Part shown: positions 18,913 to 30,230 of the stretch, in pieces
How the letters are laid out: every line of letters begins with the position of its first letter
How positions within the stretch are numbered: position 1 is the first letter of the stretch
Source of the DNA: Isochrysis galbana
Taxonomy: Eukaryota; Haptophyta; Isochrysidales; Isochrysidaceae
DNA: 64,000 nucleotides
Direction: 5' to 3'
NCBI GenBank assembly: GCA_018136815.1
Contig: CM030935.1
Location: 2,907,999 to 2,971,998 of the forward strand
Program-made: the position numbers and the translations under genes
The notes under the pieces: model-generated
Database searches by the model: none
Seen by the model: the letters and a program-made list of their open reading frames with translations, nothing else
Told to the model about the DNA's origin: nothing

Positions 18913-19985
18913 CGCTTTGTCGGACGCCCGCGGGAGTCCCTTGAGCTTTTCGTCGAGAGTTTGATATTTGACCACTATTGGGCACGGGATGCCCGCCTTG
19001 CGAAAGTCGGCTACGTCTTTGTACATTTCGCGAAATTGATTCGCGCAATCCGCCGTAACCATAATTTCCCATGGACCGGAGGCGCTCTTAGACAAAAAGT
19101 CAGGTTCCAGGTCAACGCCTTCAAGTTTGTTGAGATGCGCAACAATGGCGCCCAAGGTCTCTTCGTCTTTGGCCTTGTGGCCCTTCTCGTACGCCGTGAA
19201 GGTGATGATGATTTTGTGAGAGTCTGGGAACTCGGCCTCTTCCTCGGGCTCGGGCTCGAGGTCTTCGTCGAGGAGGGCCACCTGCGTGGCCGTGGAGGAA
19301 GGCAAGGTTAGTCTCTGCCTAGTCTTGCTTCTCTAGAGTCCAATTGACTCAATGCGTCCACTGCGCTGTCTCTCCCTCTTGCGAGTTTTGTGTGGGATGT
19401 CTGATGTGTTGGCCCAAAATCGTGTTTGTGCTGGTTGTGTTTGGCCTCTAGGGCCGATGTCTTGCTCGTCGTTCTATCGCCCGAGGCGCGGTCATCAGCC
19501 TGTCTCTCGGCGTCTCTGGGGAGTGTCTCCCCGGTGTCGTCCTCCCTGTTGCCGCTGTCTCCCATAATGGGGGTCCAAAGCTGTTCTGTGTTCCAATATC
19601 CGTTTTGATGCGACATTCCCCCAGTGGGGTCCTGTCTTGGCTGGCGCCGGGCCGGCCCCTCGCGCCGGAGCACGAGGGCGGTACCGCGGCTGTGTAGGGC
19701 CCCGGCCCGGAGGCCTTCCCTATGGAGTCGTCCCTCTGGTGTGTTGTGACTGGTGTGGCTGTGGATTGTGCTGGAGGTGTGTTGCCTGTTGGCCAGTGCC
19801 CGCATGGCGGCTTTGCACGTGTCGTTCATGGTGATGCGCGGGCGCGGCCCGCCGGATCCTGTGCCCACCTGGCTGGGGGGGTCGTCCTGGCGCGGTCGCT
19901 TCGGCGACAGCGGCGTGTCCGTGAGCTCCTCGTCCATCATGGCGAGGGCAGCGGCGGCGAGAGCGGGCGGCGGCGCGCGCTCCAT
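18862..19985 (-). pseudogene. LINE ORF1-like reading frames
   Basis: Two minus-strand frames abut at about 19306: 19985-19308, starting MERAPPPALAAAALAMMDEE and rich in basic and polar residues, and 19305-18862, with a segment IIITFTAYEKGHKAKDEETL to EIMVTADCANQFREMY that looks like a small alpha/beta nucleic-acid-binding domain. The register changes between them, so one frameshift separates what was probably a single ORF1 protein. The same MERA start occurs at 49633, 33567, 63253 (all -) and 62016 (+), marking further copies of the family's 5' end. Confidence 0.55.
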
Positions 19986-20025
19986 GACCCTATCGTTTTA
20001 ACGATAGTTGAGGGGAGAGCCTCCA

Positions 20026-20584
20026 TGATATCTAACGGGGCGGAGCTTTCTAGAAAGGGAGAGAGAACGCCCGTGGCGATCCTAACATGGTTTATCGAAC
20101 CCCCTTACCCGCAACATGAGAAGGGGTGAAAATATGCATAACTGCCACTTCAAGTTGCGCACCTTCTTTCCCCCAGCCCCAACCCTGGGCCCTTACGAGT
20201 TTTAATTTTTCCAATTGGCTACACTCCCTGCCCGCCCTCTCCCGCTGGCCCGCCCGCCCTCTCCCGCTGGTTCACCCGCCCTCTCCCGCTGGCCTGCCCG
20301 CGGTTACCAGGTGATGGTGGTACATGCGTGATTGATCGAATATCTGATAGCATCTACTACCTATCTACTTGCGCGCTCGCCTGAGACTGAGGCACTCGCG
20401 CTCCCGTAGCCCGAAGGAAGACGACGGCTGACCGCGCACTGCTCGCGACAAGCATGTTGCGAGAGAATGGGATCCGTGCGTGCTGTCCTTGCCATCACGA
20501 GGATAACAGCATGCACAGGTCGGTGTCCCCCTCTTTCACTTTCCTACTAAACATTGAGTCATTTCTCGACGTTGAGTGAGCGTG
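20026..20584. repeat. intergenic with a short tandem repeat at 20228-20300
   Basis: CCGCCCTCTCCCGCTGG is repeated three to four times with TTCA/CCTG/CCCG spacers at 20228-20300. The rest has no recognised gene and forms the 3' flank of the minus-strand hydrolase gene. Confidence 0.55.
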
Positions 20585-21747
20585 TCATGCCAAGATCACA
20601 TCGACTACGACCGGTCGGTGATCTGACACCTCCTCGTCACCAGAACGAGCGGCGATGGTCGCGTGCCGCTGCACTTGAACGTCGCACATGCAGCCGTCCG
20701 GAACTCTCAGTAGGACCCAATCGATGCGAAAGAGAGGTAGAGTACTCCAGCACGTGGGTGGTGGGAGATGTAACCCTGAAATCTCAGCAGCCAAGCCCGT
20801 CATCACCGAGCGACATGTGTGCGGAGCGAGTGCGAACGTGTCCTCAAAACCGCGTGCCGATAGCTCTTTGATAACGAGGCTGCGAGCCAGCGGCGGTGGC
20901 CATCCCCGAGACTCGTAGTAGCGGATCACAGCATCCCATCCGACTGCATCCAAGTCGTGTTGGTCAAAGCTGTTGAGGTCACCGCATAAGATGTGTGCCA
21001 CTGGGTTTGGCACGGACGTGTCGCTGCCAGCCTCGACGAAGGCTGCGTCAGCGGCTGCCGCAACGAGAGCCGATTGCTTCGCTCGAAGTTCCTCCGATCT
21101 GTGGTCAAGGTGCGTGCACGCCACACCTAATCGCTGCCCTCCTGGAAGCTGCACAATGGCGGTGATTATACCGCGCGCCTGAGGCGAAAGGAGATGGAAG
21201 TGTGAGCTTGAAATCGTGTCTTGCGATTCACGGGAGGTCTAGGGGATGAACTTGCCTCAAGATCCTCAGCCGTGCGCTCCTGGTCGCCTAGTGTTAAGTC
21301 TCCGGGCTCAGGGCGCATGATGTTGTGCTGCACGCGCTCCAACGGAAAGCGCGACAGGATCGCGTTGCCAAACGGAATGTCGCCAAAGAAGGAACCCCGC
21401 TCCGTGGCCGCCCCGAACGTGCAGTGCTTGAATTGCAGGGAATCGCGCAATCGCTCCAGACTGGAGGCTGCAACGTCTGTAGGAGGTGCAAGCTTGAGGC
21501 CGCGCCCACGTCTACTGCGCACAGCCTCCCAGTACGGATCGGAGAAAGGTGGTGGCGCGAAGGGATGTAGCACCTCGTTGAGGCAGACGATGTCGGGATC
21601 GATCTGCCGGAGAAGCTCGCACACCCGCTCCACATTATCCTCGTGCTGCGAGTCCCTCCATGCGTGCACATTGAGTGAGACCAGCCGCACGGCAGTCGCA
21701 GGTAGCGCGACGCAGCACGCGGCGAAAAGGAAAACAACCCGCGGCAT
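20585..21747 (-). CDS. secreted endonuclease/exonuclease/phosphatase (EEP) family hydrolase
   Basis: Two exons on the minus strand, 21747-21256 and 21178-20585, joined in frame across a 77-bp GC-AG intron (donor GAG|GCAAGT, acceptor CCTCAG|GCG); 361 residues. Residues 1-20 (MPRVVFLFAACCVALPATA) are a clear signal peptide. EEP motifs follow in order: SLNVHAW, DPDIVCLNEV (metal-binding Glu), GNAILSRFPL, CTHLDHRSEE, CGDLNSFD (Asp/Asn) and SDHRPVVVDV (catalytic Asp-His). The fold includes DNase I, inositol phosphatases and sphingomyelinases; which substrate this one cuts cannot be told. The signal peptide places it in the secretory route. The last 34 residues of the first-exon reading frame track are intron. 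The start is the ATG of the signal peptide. Confidence 0.8.
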
Positions 21748-21961
21748 AGACGCTAGTGTGCAAACACCCTCACGGATTCCACTTCGCGCTCCCTCTTGGC
21801 CTCCCTTTTTTCGCTCTCTCCCTCTGTCTCCGGGCGTCTTGAAGCAGCACTGGCTATGGGACAAGGGATGGAGGTGATGAGAGAGAAGAAGGGAGAGGGA
21901 CGAGAGAGGCAGAGAAGATGCTCCCGCCGAGCCCCGCGGCAGGAGGCAAGGTAGTGGTGAT

Positions 21962-22003
21962 GGGTGGGGTGGGTGGGTGGGTGGGTGGGTGGGTGGGTGG
22001 GTC
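21962..22003 (+). repeat. (GGGT)n tract upstream of the EEP gene
   Basis: About nine GGGT units, 215 bp upstream of the EEP start codon. Four or more G-triplets make a G-quadruplex plausible on the plus strand, the template strand of that gene. A promoter or 5'-UTR role is inference only. Confidence 0.7.
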
Positions 22004-22319
22004 GGGGGCTGGCTGAAGAGGCGCGGAGGGGGGAGAGGGCGGAAAGCGGGAAGACTCGCCCAAGCGGAAAGGCAGGCGTTAATTTTAGTACGAATTAGTA
22101 GTAAGAAGTTCACTCTCACTCTAGCTGTCAGAGTTTTCTTGTTGCGCCCTAGTTTGATCCTAGGGCTGACGGACCGTGCCTCATCGACAACGGAGGCCCT
22201 ACCCCGCGATGGGGGTGTACGCGGTTGGTGCATGGCTCGCTCGTCCGGTGTAACATATGTGAATAGGAATTCTAGCCGACAAGCGACAAGACTTGTGACA
22301 AGATGCTCTACAAAAATCT
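22004..22319. other. upstream flank of the EEP gene
   Basis: No gene recognised. The minus-strand frame reading into the EEP start is Pro/Thr-rich only because of the GGGT tract. Confidence 0.4.
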
Positions 22320-22395
22320 ACATTTTAGGGCGGTCAAACAGGGGCTTTTTAACGGCTAGTAAGGGTTGGGCTGCATTTTTTTACCGTGGCGCGAT
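22320..22395 (+). repeat. family D short dispersed repeat
   Basis: TAGGGCGGTCAAACAGGG followed by GGGCTGCATTTTTT matches 47046-47108 (TAGGGCGGTCGAACAGGG, then GGGTGCATTTTTTG). It is probably the end of a small mobile element; I saw no terminal inverted repeats. Confidence 0.5.
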
Positions 22396-22660
22396 GCCCA
22401 CTAAAAAACCTCCCGGGGGGGCTACCTGACGCTACGAAAATCTTCGCCAAGAAATGGTGCGATTCGCTCCCCTTCTCTCCCCGCTCCGTCACGCGCACTC
22501 ACGCTCTACCCGTAAAGAATGGGCGGTCGCGCCCGCGGGGGGATCGGTTCCTCTATATCTAAGCTACATTCGGCATTTAATTCCCGCCCGATGCAGCGCC
22601 GTGTCGGGCTGCCGACAGTCCGACCACCCCCTGACCCACCGGCATCATTGCCCGCGCAGC
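22396..22660. other. intergenic, no gene recognised
   Basis: No motif or periodicity found. Confidence 0.3.
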
Positions 22661-22891
22661 CCACCCAGCTTCTCAAAGCGCGCGCACGCGGCTACACTGG
22701 CTGCCACAGACCCCACCCCGACCATCCCGACCCGCCCCTCGCAGGATTCGCCCTCACTCGAACTCGGCATCGAGAACCAGGACCAGCTCACCAACGCGGC
22801 CGTCCACGCGTGGCTGACGAGCCTCCGAGTTGAGGCTGCCTTCGCGGTCCTCCTCTCTCTGACAGTGCCAGATACGGCGCCGGTCGGTGAG
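22661..22891 (+). CDS. possible orphan exon, unrecognised
   Basis: Between an acceptor-like CCGCGCAG at about 22660 and a good donor GAG|GTGAGA at 22892, one plus frame reads QDSPSLELGIENQDQLTNA and HAWLTSLRVEAAFAVLLSL with GC-ending codons, as expected of an exon. No partner exon was found on either side, so it may be a gene fragment or chance. Confidence 0.25.
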
Positions 22892-24329
22892 GTGAGACCC
22901 GTGGGCGGCCTCAGGACGGGCCACGTCGTGGCCCTCAACGCCACGGAGAGGAGGAAAGCCCAAGATCCTGCCAGAACGCCTCACAACGCATCTGGCGGGA
23001 ACCCACCACCCAGAGCAGATATCACCTTTTGCCGCTGGGTGGTGGGCTTGGCAGGCGGTATGGGACATCAATCCATACTGTAAATGACGCGCGACGGCGC
23101 AACAAAAGCGCTCCAAACACGCGGAGCTCGCGCAGCGAAGGCGCAAATCAAGGTCTTGGCAACACTTGACATTATAGAAGTCAAGGAAAGCCGTAGACCG
23201 CGGAGCCGACGCGGCGTCCGTCGACCTCCGGTGGGCAGTTGAGGCAGAGAGCCTTTGGCCGTCAGCCTCCCGGGGTCAGCCTCTATGCCTGTAGTAAGCA
23301 TCGACGAAAGCGGCGGCGGGCATGGGCCAGTAAGTGGGGGTGGTGGCGGCGGCGGCGCTTCCGCGGTGACGTTAGACGTCAACATTCAATGGGGTCATGG
23401 GGTCTGCAGATGGCTGACTGCGACGAAATTTCGGCGCGCGGCCCACCCGATTGGCGTGACTGTGTGGGTGGTCGTACGAGACGCCCTCGTCAGCACGCCA
23501 GCTGGTGTGGGGGGGCAGCTATTCGTTGTGAGGGCTCTTTTTTGGCGTCAGGCCTCGGCTCCTGGTCTAAGGTGACCGCAGGCGCCGCGGAAGCACCCGC
23601 GCGCGGGCGCCATGCATGTCCCCCCACTGCAGGTCGCGTTGCCAGCGCTCGAAAGGGCCTCTGGGGCCCGACTTCAGTAGGCCATAGCGAGCGTGATTTC
23701 GTCGCTCGCGGGTAGATCCCTGCGGCAAAGTAGTAGGGAATGCCGAGTAGGGCCCCAATCCACTGGGTCGAGTGTCTTAGGTGCCCTGTGAGTCTGTATG
23801 TGTGAATCTGCCCGTGGGTCGTTGAACGTCAATGACCGTAGTCTTCAACATTCGTATACAAAAAATTCGCTTTTCGCGTTCGAGTTTTTCGGTTTCAAGC
23901 TGGGGATCTATTAGATAGCGACTGTTTTAGGTGTCTGGGCACAATAAAAAATTCTAGGATGCTAATATGACGTAGTTCCAACACTGCGAAGTCGTTGTCT
24001 TTAAAGCTACCGGTAGTCTTCGTTGCGCCCCTTCTACCGAGAAAGCTGCGTACCTTTATCCGTTAAGAAACCACTCACGAAGACGAACACTCCACGAGCA
24101 CGAGATAGCCCCATTAACGGCGCAAAACCCACACAACAACAGCAAGAAACGGGCCACCCAGAGGCACAGGAGGAAGGCGAGAACAGACCACTGAGGGCCG
24201 GTGCACCCCGCCCGCCCCAGCCCCCCCCCACAACCTGGGCCCCTATGTAGAGCACGAGGGGAGTTGCCGCAAGGCGGGAAGTGAGGGAGAGGAAGGGATC
24301 TGGGCGTGGCTACAGTCTACAGTAGTCAA
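22892..24329. other. intergenic, no gene recognised
   Basis: Short frames on both strands lack codon bias and domain signatures. A GGC/GGT-rich patch is at 23335-23360 and AT-rich DNA at 23850-23960. Confidence 0.4.
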
Positions 24330-24475
24330 CCCCGTAGCCGCGCGCGTGGCGAGAGAATATTGAAAGGTTTTTTTTGATACTAGATAGGTGTTTCCGGGGT
24401 TTCTACCGCTTTACTTTGGTGTATTTCCTCAATCCTGACTTTTTCAATTTCACGCCCTCAGAATCTTTGACCGCC
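24330..24475 (+). repeat. family H repeat
   Basis: CCGTAGCCGCGCGCGTGGCGAGA followed by CCTCAATCCTGAC and TTTTTCAATTTCACGCCCT matches 48125-48270 with divergence. Length about 145 bp; no coding content. Confidence 0.45.
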
Positions 24476-24479
24476 CTAA

Positions 24480-24645
24480 AATCTACGAATTTCGAGACGA
24501 AAATCGGAAATCGGCGAACCAGAACATGAGCCCAGGGACCAGGGAGAATCCGAATCTACGCGTCTTACGTGACCCTGCCAAACATAGAAACCACTCTGTA
24601 GCGAAGAAGGACACGTGCTCGTAACTGTAATTGAATATTCATGCC
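24480..24645 (-). repeat. diverged LTR relic
   Basis: AATTTCGAGAC, GGGAGAATCCGAATCT, TGTAATTGAATATTCATGCC line up in order with 6950-7090 and 16835-16970 inside the retrotransposon LTRs. This is an old partial LTR; no internal sequence remains beside it. Confidence 0.6.
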
Positions 24646-25029
24646 AAAAACCAAAAAGTTCGAATATGAATATGAATATGAATACAACATATTTTTTCTT
24701 TCTGCTCCGTCACATTTGACGAGGGTTGGTGTTTGCTGTTTTGCTGGGTGCAGAGGGCGTTTCGAGCATGCCCCTGATGCTTCTTTGAGCCCCCTAGCAC
24801 ATTCCATTCTTTATGATTACTCTGGTAGTTTACAAAAGATTGAAGATTGCTGAATGAGGAGCTCTATCTATAGCCTTTACTATCTAGAGCTTTTCTACTC
24901 TTCAGACGGAGAGGTGTATCTAAAGTACTTTAGAGTAGACTAAACTGAAGTAGGGGAGGGGGCAGCAGGGGCGGGCGGGGGCGGGAGACTCTGGGGGCGG
25001 AGGGGGCGAGGGTTGGGGCGAGGGCGGCC

Positions 25030-28000
25030 ATGGCGCAGACTCGCAACCTCTGCGTGCTCGCCCACGTGGACCACGGCAAGACGAGTCTGTCGGACTCGCT
25101 GATTGCGAGCAATGGGATCATCTCGAACCGCCTCGCTGGACAGCTCCGCTACATGGACTCGCGCGACGATGAGCAGGACCGCGGGATCACGATGAAGGCC
25201 TCGTCGATCGCGCTCGTCTACCAGCCGGAGGAGCTCCAGCAGCCAGAGGGGCAGACCGGCGCGGCGCCGCTCCGCGTCAACCTGATTGATTCACCCGGCC
25301 ACGTCGACTTCTGCTCTGAGGTCTCCGCCGCCGTCCGGCTGAGCGATGGAGCACTTCTCGTTGTCGACGTGGTCGAGGGTGTGTGTGTGCAAACGCAGGC
25401 CGTCCTCCGCCAGGCATGGGGCGAGCGCGTGACCCCGCTGCTGGTGCTCAACAAGATGGATCGGCTCGTAGCCGAACTGCAGGTGGGCATCGTCTGTCGC
25501 GCAGGCCTGCACGCGCGAAATGCGTGCGGGTTGCAGTGCCAATGTAGTGCCCACCCAACCTGCCTGCTTATGCCATGTAGCTTTCACCAATCGAGGCATG
25601 GATGCACATCAAGAATATCCTCGGGCAGCTCAACGCCTTAGCAGGGCAATTCTACACAGCCGACCGTTTGGCTGCAGAGCAGGGGACGAGCAGTCCGCCT
25701 CCGGCTTCGAGCAGAGCCGGAAGTGCGTTGGCCGCAGCAATGGAGTCCGGTGCTCGTGATTTGGCGGAGGCTGCTGACCGCGTCCAGCTGGCAGACGATG
25801 CTGTTCCTGAACTCGAGTTCTCGCCAACCCGTGGCAACGTGATCTTCGCCTCTGCCCATCATGGGTGGGCATTCGATCTTAGCATCTTTGCAAAGCTCTA
25901 TGCGAAGAAGCTGGGGGTGAGAGAGGCGGTGCTGCAGGTGAGTCGCCAACGGGTGCTTTCATATAGTGTAAGCTCGGTTCAAGCTCTCTGGACCTAGGTG
26001 GAAAAGGGGACGCTTTCACTGTGTGCGTCTCGCGACAGCTGACCATTTCCTTGCAACGCGTGTGCAATGCTTCAGGAAACTTTATGGGGTGAGTACTTTT
26101 ATCAGCCAAAGACTCGTCGTGTTGTCACCTCAGACCCGACAGGAAAACTCAAACCAATGTTTTCCGAGCTCGTCCTCTCGTCGATTTGGAGAGTCTATAA
26201 TGCAGCCATGGTCAACCCCGATCAAGGTGCGAGGAAATCCCCTCCCTCCCTCCGTCCCCACCGCCGCAACCATCATTATCGCCACTAGAACAAGGTATCC
26301 CAGACCGCGGATCTTCCCCCCCGTCCCCCCCAGCATCACTGTCCAAGATCATCTCATCCCTTGGAATCTCTCCCAATGAAAGAGACGTTGCTGGGACGGA
26401 TGGGGCTGCTGCTGCTCGCGCCGTCATGAGCGCATGGCTACCCCTCGCTAAGGTAGTCTTGCGTGCGGTTTCAACGCAGTTGCCGGCCGCAGCTGCGGCA
26501 CAGGCGGCAAGGCTCCCTGCGTTTTGCTCAGCTCTCGCTACTCTCCCGTCGACACGTGCGAGCTCTAGCAGCTTCGCCAAGGCCACTGTGGAGAGTGATG
26601 TCGATCCTGCATGTGCCAGCCTGGCCGCTCCACTGCCATCACAGTACTCAGCAAGCACGGCTCTCGGTCGACTTCGCTCTTCCATCGAAGCGTGCGACGC
26701 GAGCGATGGAGCGCCCCTTGTACTTTACATTGCGAAGATGGTCTACGCCGTGGGTGTGGCAGGCGTCGACCCTGCGGATGAATTTATTGGCTTTGCGCGC
26801 GTGTTCTCAGGAGTGATCCGTCCCGGTTCTGGTGGGCAAATCTACGTGATTTCGCCCTCTCAGTCGCCCAAATCCGCTGCTACTTCTGCTGAGGCGGCCG
26901 CCGAGGCGGCCGCCGCCTCGGCTGCTTCTGCCGCCTCGGAAGTGGCAGCAGCCTCATCTGCAGCTGAGGATCCAAATGCCGATTTGCCCACAGCTTCAAT
27001 TCACGCAAATACCAATGCCACCGCGGACCTGGCTGAATCGGCCGATCCCGCGCCAATGGTGATTGAGGTAGATTCACTGCGCTTGTACCTACTGATGGGC
27101 AGAGAGCTCGTGAACGTGCAGAAGGCAAGCGCCGGCTCGGTCGTCGGGATTGGCGGGCTAGGGCGATTGGTGCGAAAATGCGCGACTCTATCTAGTGAGC
27201 GTGATTGCCCAGCTTTCGATGCCATGGCCCTTGTGGGTGCGCCGATTGTCCAAGTGAGTTCAATAAGCTCCCTTTTGCCTTGAAGGACTATCGGCTTTGC
27301 GGCGAGACCTACCGAAAGTCGCCTGGGCTCCCTTCCGTTGCTCACTATGCTGAATCCCCCGCTTTACGTGATTTGCCTCTACCTTTGCCTAGAGCTCCCT
27401 ACTCCTCACTTCACATTTCGAAAGGACTTGGGGGCCATCCGTATTCCTCAAAGACTGAACGTATTCTCGTGCGTTCTGCATAGGTGGCTATTGAACCGGC
27501 TGAGCTCTCAGCGCTGTCCACCTTGGAGCATGCGCTAGTCAGCCTCGACCAATCCGATCCGGCAGTTGAGACGGACAATCTACCCACCGGAGAGCATGTG
27601 CTTAGGTGCTGTGGGGAGGTACTTAAGCCTGTAGATCGCACGCGATGTTGGTCCAACTTTTCTCATGGGCCCCCGGTTTCCCCCCTCCCGCTGACAGCAG
27701 CATGACGGATATGCTTGTCTCCTTGATAGGTCCACCTCGAACGCTGTCTCCATGACATCACCACCACCTTCGCTCCCGGTCTTGAGCTTCGCGTATCGCC
27801 TCCACTGGTTCCGTTTCGCGAAGCTCCTGCCCCGGCATCAGAAGGTCGCGCCATCGCCCCAACAGCCTCGCGTCACGCTCACATCGCGCTCCGCGCGGCT
27901 CGTCTGCCATCTGGCACTACCGCCGCCTTACGGTCGCACCGTGCAGTGTTGGGTGATGCAACACAACGCGGCAGGTCATGGCTCTCACCACCTAACAAGC

Positions 28001-29337
28001 TCCCCGCCAATGTTCTTGCTGCCATTCGCGCGATCGAGGCCTCCCTGTGCTCGAAAGCGAGTGATTCTCAGAGTGGGCAAGGCCCCGCGCTTAGCCCTGG
28101 ATGGCAAGGCGCGAGGCCTATTGGCGTCGGGAGTGGCGATGCCGCCGAAACTCTCTTGCTTTGCAGCGGTGCTATGGCTCAACGGATGGCCGACGCGGCG
28201 TCCGCGCCGCGAGGCGCTGCAGGTTACGCCGGTGTTGCCTCAAGTTTTTTGATCGCAAGCCTTCTGTCTGGGTTTCAATTAGGAGTTGCAAAAGGGCCAT
28301 TGTGCGATGAGCCGATGGCCGATGCAATGTTCCTAATAGAAGAAATTTCATGGAGCGATAGGCAGCCCGACGTTGTCCCGGCCTCTACTAACGTAAGCCA
28401 CCGTGGGGCCAAAAACGTCGGGTGCGAGGGTGAAACGGATGCGCCTCGAGTTGTAGCTGCTGGCGCTCAGGGACCCACTAGTCCGCTCTCGCCGGCGGAA
28501 ATTGCTGCGCTCCCAGGGCAGATCATATCCGCCATGCGGGAAGCATGCCGCGCCGCATTCCTCGACTGTGGCACGCGATTGATGGAACCTGTCTATCGGT
28601 GAGTTCTTGGAAGGCGCACACGTGCGGATGACGAGTTACAAAGCGGGGATTGGGTGACGGCCGTCATGCCGCAAGAGTCGTGGAGCGGAGGCGTAACATT
28701 CATGCAAGCATGTCGCCGAAACGCGTGGCCATCTCGACATTTATGGAGAGACAGACTCGAACATCATCCTACACCACCTTTGCGTGCGCGCAGGTGCGAA
28801 GTCCAATGCGACCAGGAGCTCCTTGGACGTATGTACGCCGTTCTGCGTCGACGCCGTGGTGAGATCCTTGCGGAAGACCTGCGCGAGGGCACTGCGTTGT
28901 TCCAAATCAGCGCGTCTCTACCTGTCGTGGAGTCGTTCGGCTTTGCCCACGATTTGCGTAAGAGCACCTCGGGTGCTGCGCACCCGCAGCTTGTCTTCTC
29001 GCACTTTCAGGTATGATGAATAGTGGCGGAAGGACTATTGTCGTTGTGATTCGGGATATCGCAGGCTCACATGGTGGCACCCACGTCTCAACGAACCCCT
29101 CGGCTAATCACGAGGCTGTCTCCTCGCAACCTTGTGTCCGACCAGGCCTTACAGCAAGACCCTCTCTTTGTTGTGGTGACTGAGGAAGAGCAGGAGGCTC
29201 TTGATGACGGTGACCTGCCCACAATCAACCTGGCGAAGAAACTCGTTGACGACGTGAGGCGACGCAAAGGCCTGCGAGTTGAGGATAAAGTCGTGGCGTC
29301 CGCAACGAAGCAGCGCACCATCTCGCGGAAAAGGTAG
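25030..29337 (+). CDS. EFL1: EFL1, elongation-factor-like GTPase of 60S ribosome maturation
   Basis: Eight exons: 25030-25482, 25581-25937, 26076-26226, 26334-27253, 27484-27618, 27730-28598, 28794-29010, 29065-29337; 1124 residues, close to the roughly 1120 of human EFL1. With SBDS it releases eIF6 from nascent 60S subunits in the cytoplasm by GTP hydrolysis. GTPase motifs: AHVDHGKTS (11-19), RGIT (51-54), DSPGH (87-91), NKMD (141-144). Later EFL1 signatures: [85 protein letters not shown] with PQLVFSH, and a basic C-terminus [11 protein letters not shown] to KQRTISRKR. An Ala-rich insert (around 26880-26960) lies in the central region. All introns are GT-AG; frames close at every junction. 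The last acceptor (29064) is the least certain. Confidence 0.93.
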
Positions 29338-29811
29338 GCAAGCTGTCGCCCTCATGCCTAATAAGCCTGTGAGCATCCTAGGGCCTGCTGAGATCCATGC
29401 GAGGTGTCGCCTGCATTTAAGAGCGCGTTAAAGAAGGCCTGTGCATGATAGGCATCTTACACTGATATGGTTAGAGGTGGGGTGGATTGGGTTGGGGAAA
29501 ACACGTCGGTAAGTCGGAGAGTCAGGAGTCAAAAAATTTTTTACGAGAAGGAGCGAAGATTTCCAAATGATTTCCCCCGCCTTGCCCCCTTGTCCTCGTA
29601 ACCTAAGTGGAAGTGGGAGCGGAGCAATGGCGACCGACCCACTATGATAGGCCGACCATCGTCGCGTTCCAGCGAGAGCACGGCGGTGGTCAGCTTTGTG
29701 TCGCATCCACGAATCGACATCTACGTTTGTGACTCCATCTTCAAGAATTTTTTTCTACGTTTGTAATTCTCTCCTTTCTCTTTCCCTCCGTTCGATTGTA
29801 CGTTGTACTAT
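29338..29811. other. intergenic, 3' flank of EFL1
   Basis: No gene recognised. AT-rich toward the right, where the family B copy begins. Confidence 0.4.
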
Positions 29812-30230
29812 AAAATATAAAACAATTAATGTTACTAGTATATCCTAGCCAACCCCACTTGCTAATTGGACACAACTTTTCAGTCCCGGAATCCCGCCAT
29901 GCCTGACGAGCCAGGTGTCCGAGTGATACCAGGGGGAGGGGGCACTGCCCCCTCCCCTCGACCTCGATATTTGTCCCCCCTCCAGTGCACGCACCACGCA
30001 CCGACCCCGCGCACCCCTGCGCGCCCTCTCCTCGAGTCCACGCTGGGCCAGCTCCAGTCGACCGGCAGGGGCTCGAGAGCCAGCGAGGGAGAGGCAGGAG
30101 GGGCCGGGGCCATGCCCCAGCCTCATCTGCCCCTGAGTCAGCCCTGGGCTGTGCTCCCAGGCCCAGGCTCCTGCAGGCCATTGACGAATTGGGATGGCCC
30201 ATAGGGCCTGAGGGCAATGAGGAAGGAGGC
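29812..30230 (-). repeat. 5'-truncated family B copy
   Basis: The block from TATCCTAGCCAACCCCAC through GGAATCCCGCCATGCCTGAC and the GCACTGCCCCCTCCCCTCGA region matches 5490-5690 and the inverse of 62800-62950, and 30050-30190 matches the element's middle. The A-rich left edge is the T-rich 3' tail on the minus strand. The 5' hairpin half is missing. Confidence 0.65.

Larger units (their letters stand above)
18166..20010 (-). mobile_element. internally deleted L1-like LINE with both ends and target duplication
   Basis: Flanked by a 15-bp direct repeat AGGGGAGAGCCTCCA (18151-18165 and 20011-20025). On the minus strand it starts with a hairpin (CTATCGTT/AACGATAG, 19990-20007), then ATG at 19985 (MERAPPP), ORF1, part of reverse transcriptase, and an oligo(T) 3' end (complement of 18166-18174). 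The apurinic endonuclease, the RT N-terminus and everything after the FADD box are deleted, while about 130 bp of shared 3' end (also at 47270-47410) is kept. It is a non-autonomous derivative whose ends could still be used in trans. Confidence 0.8.
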
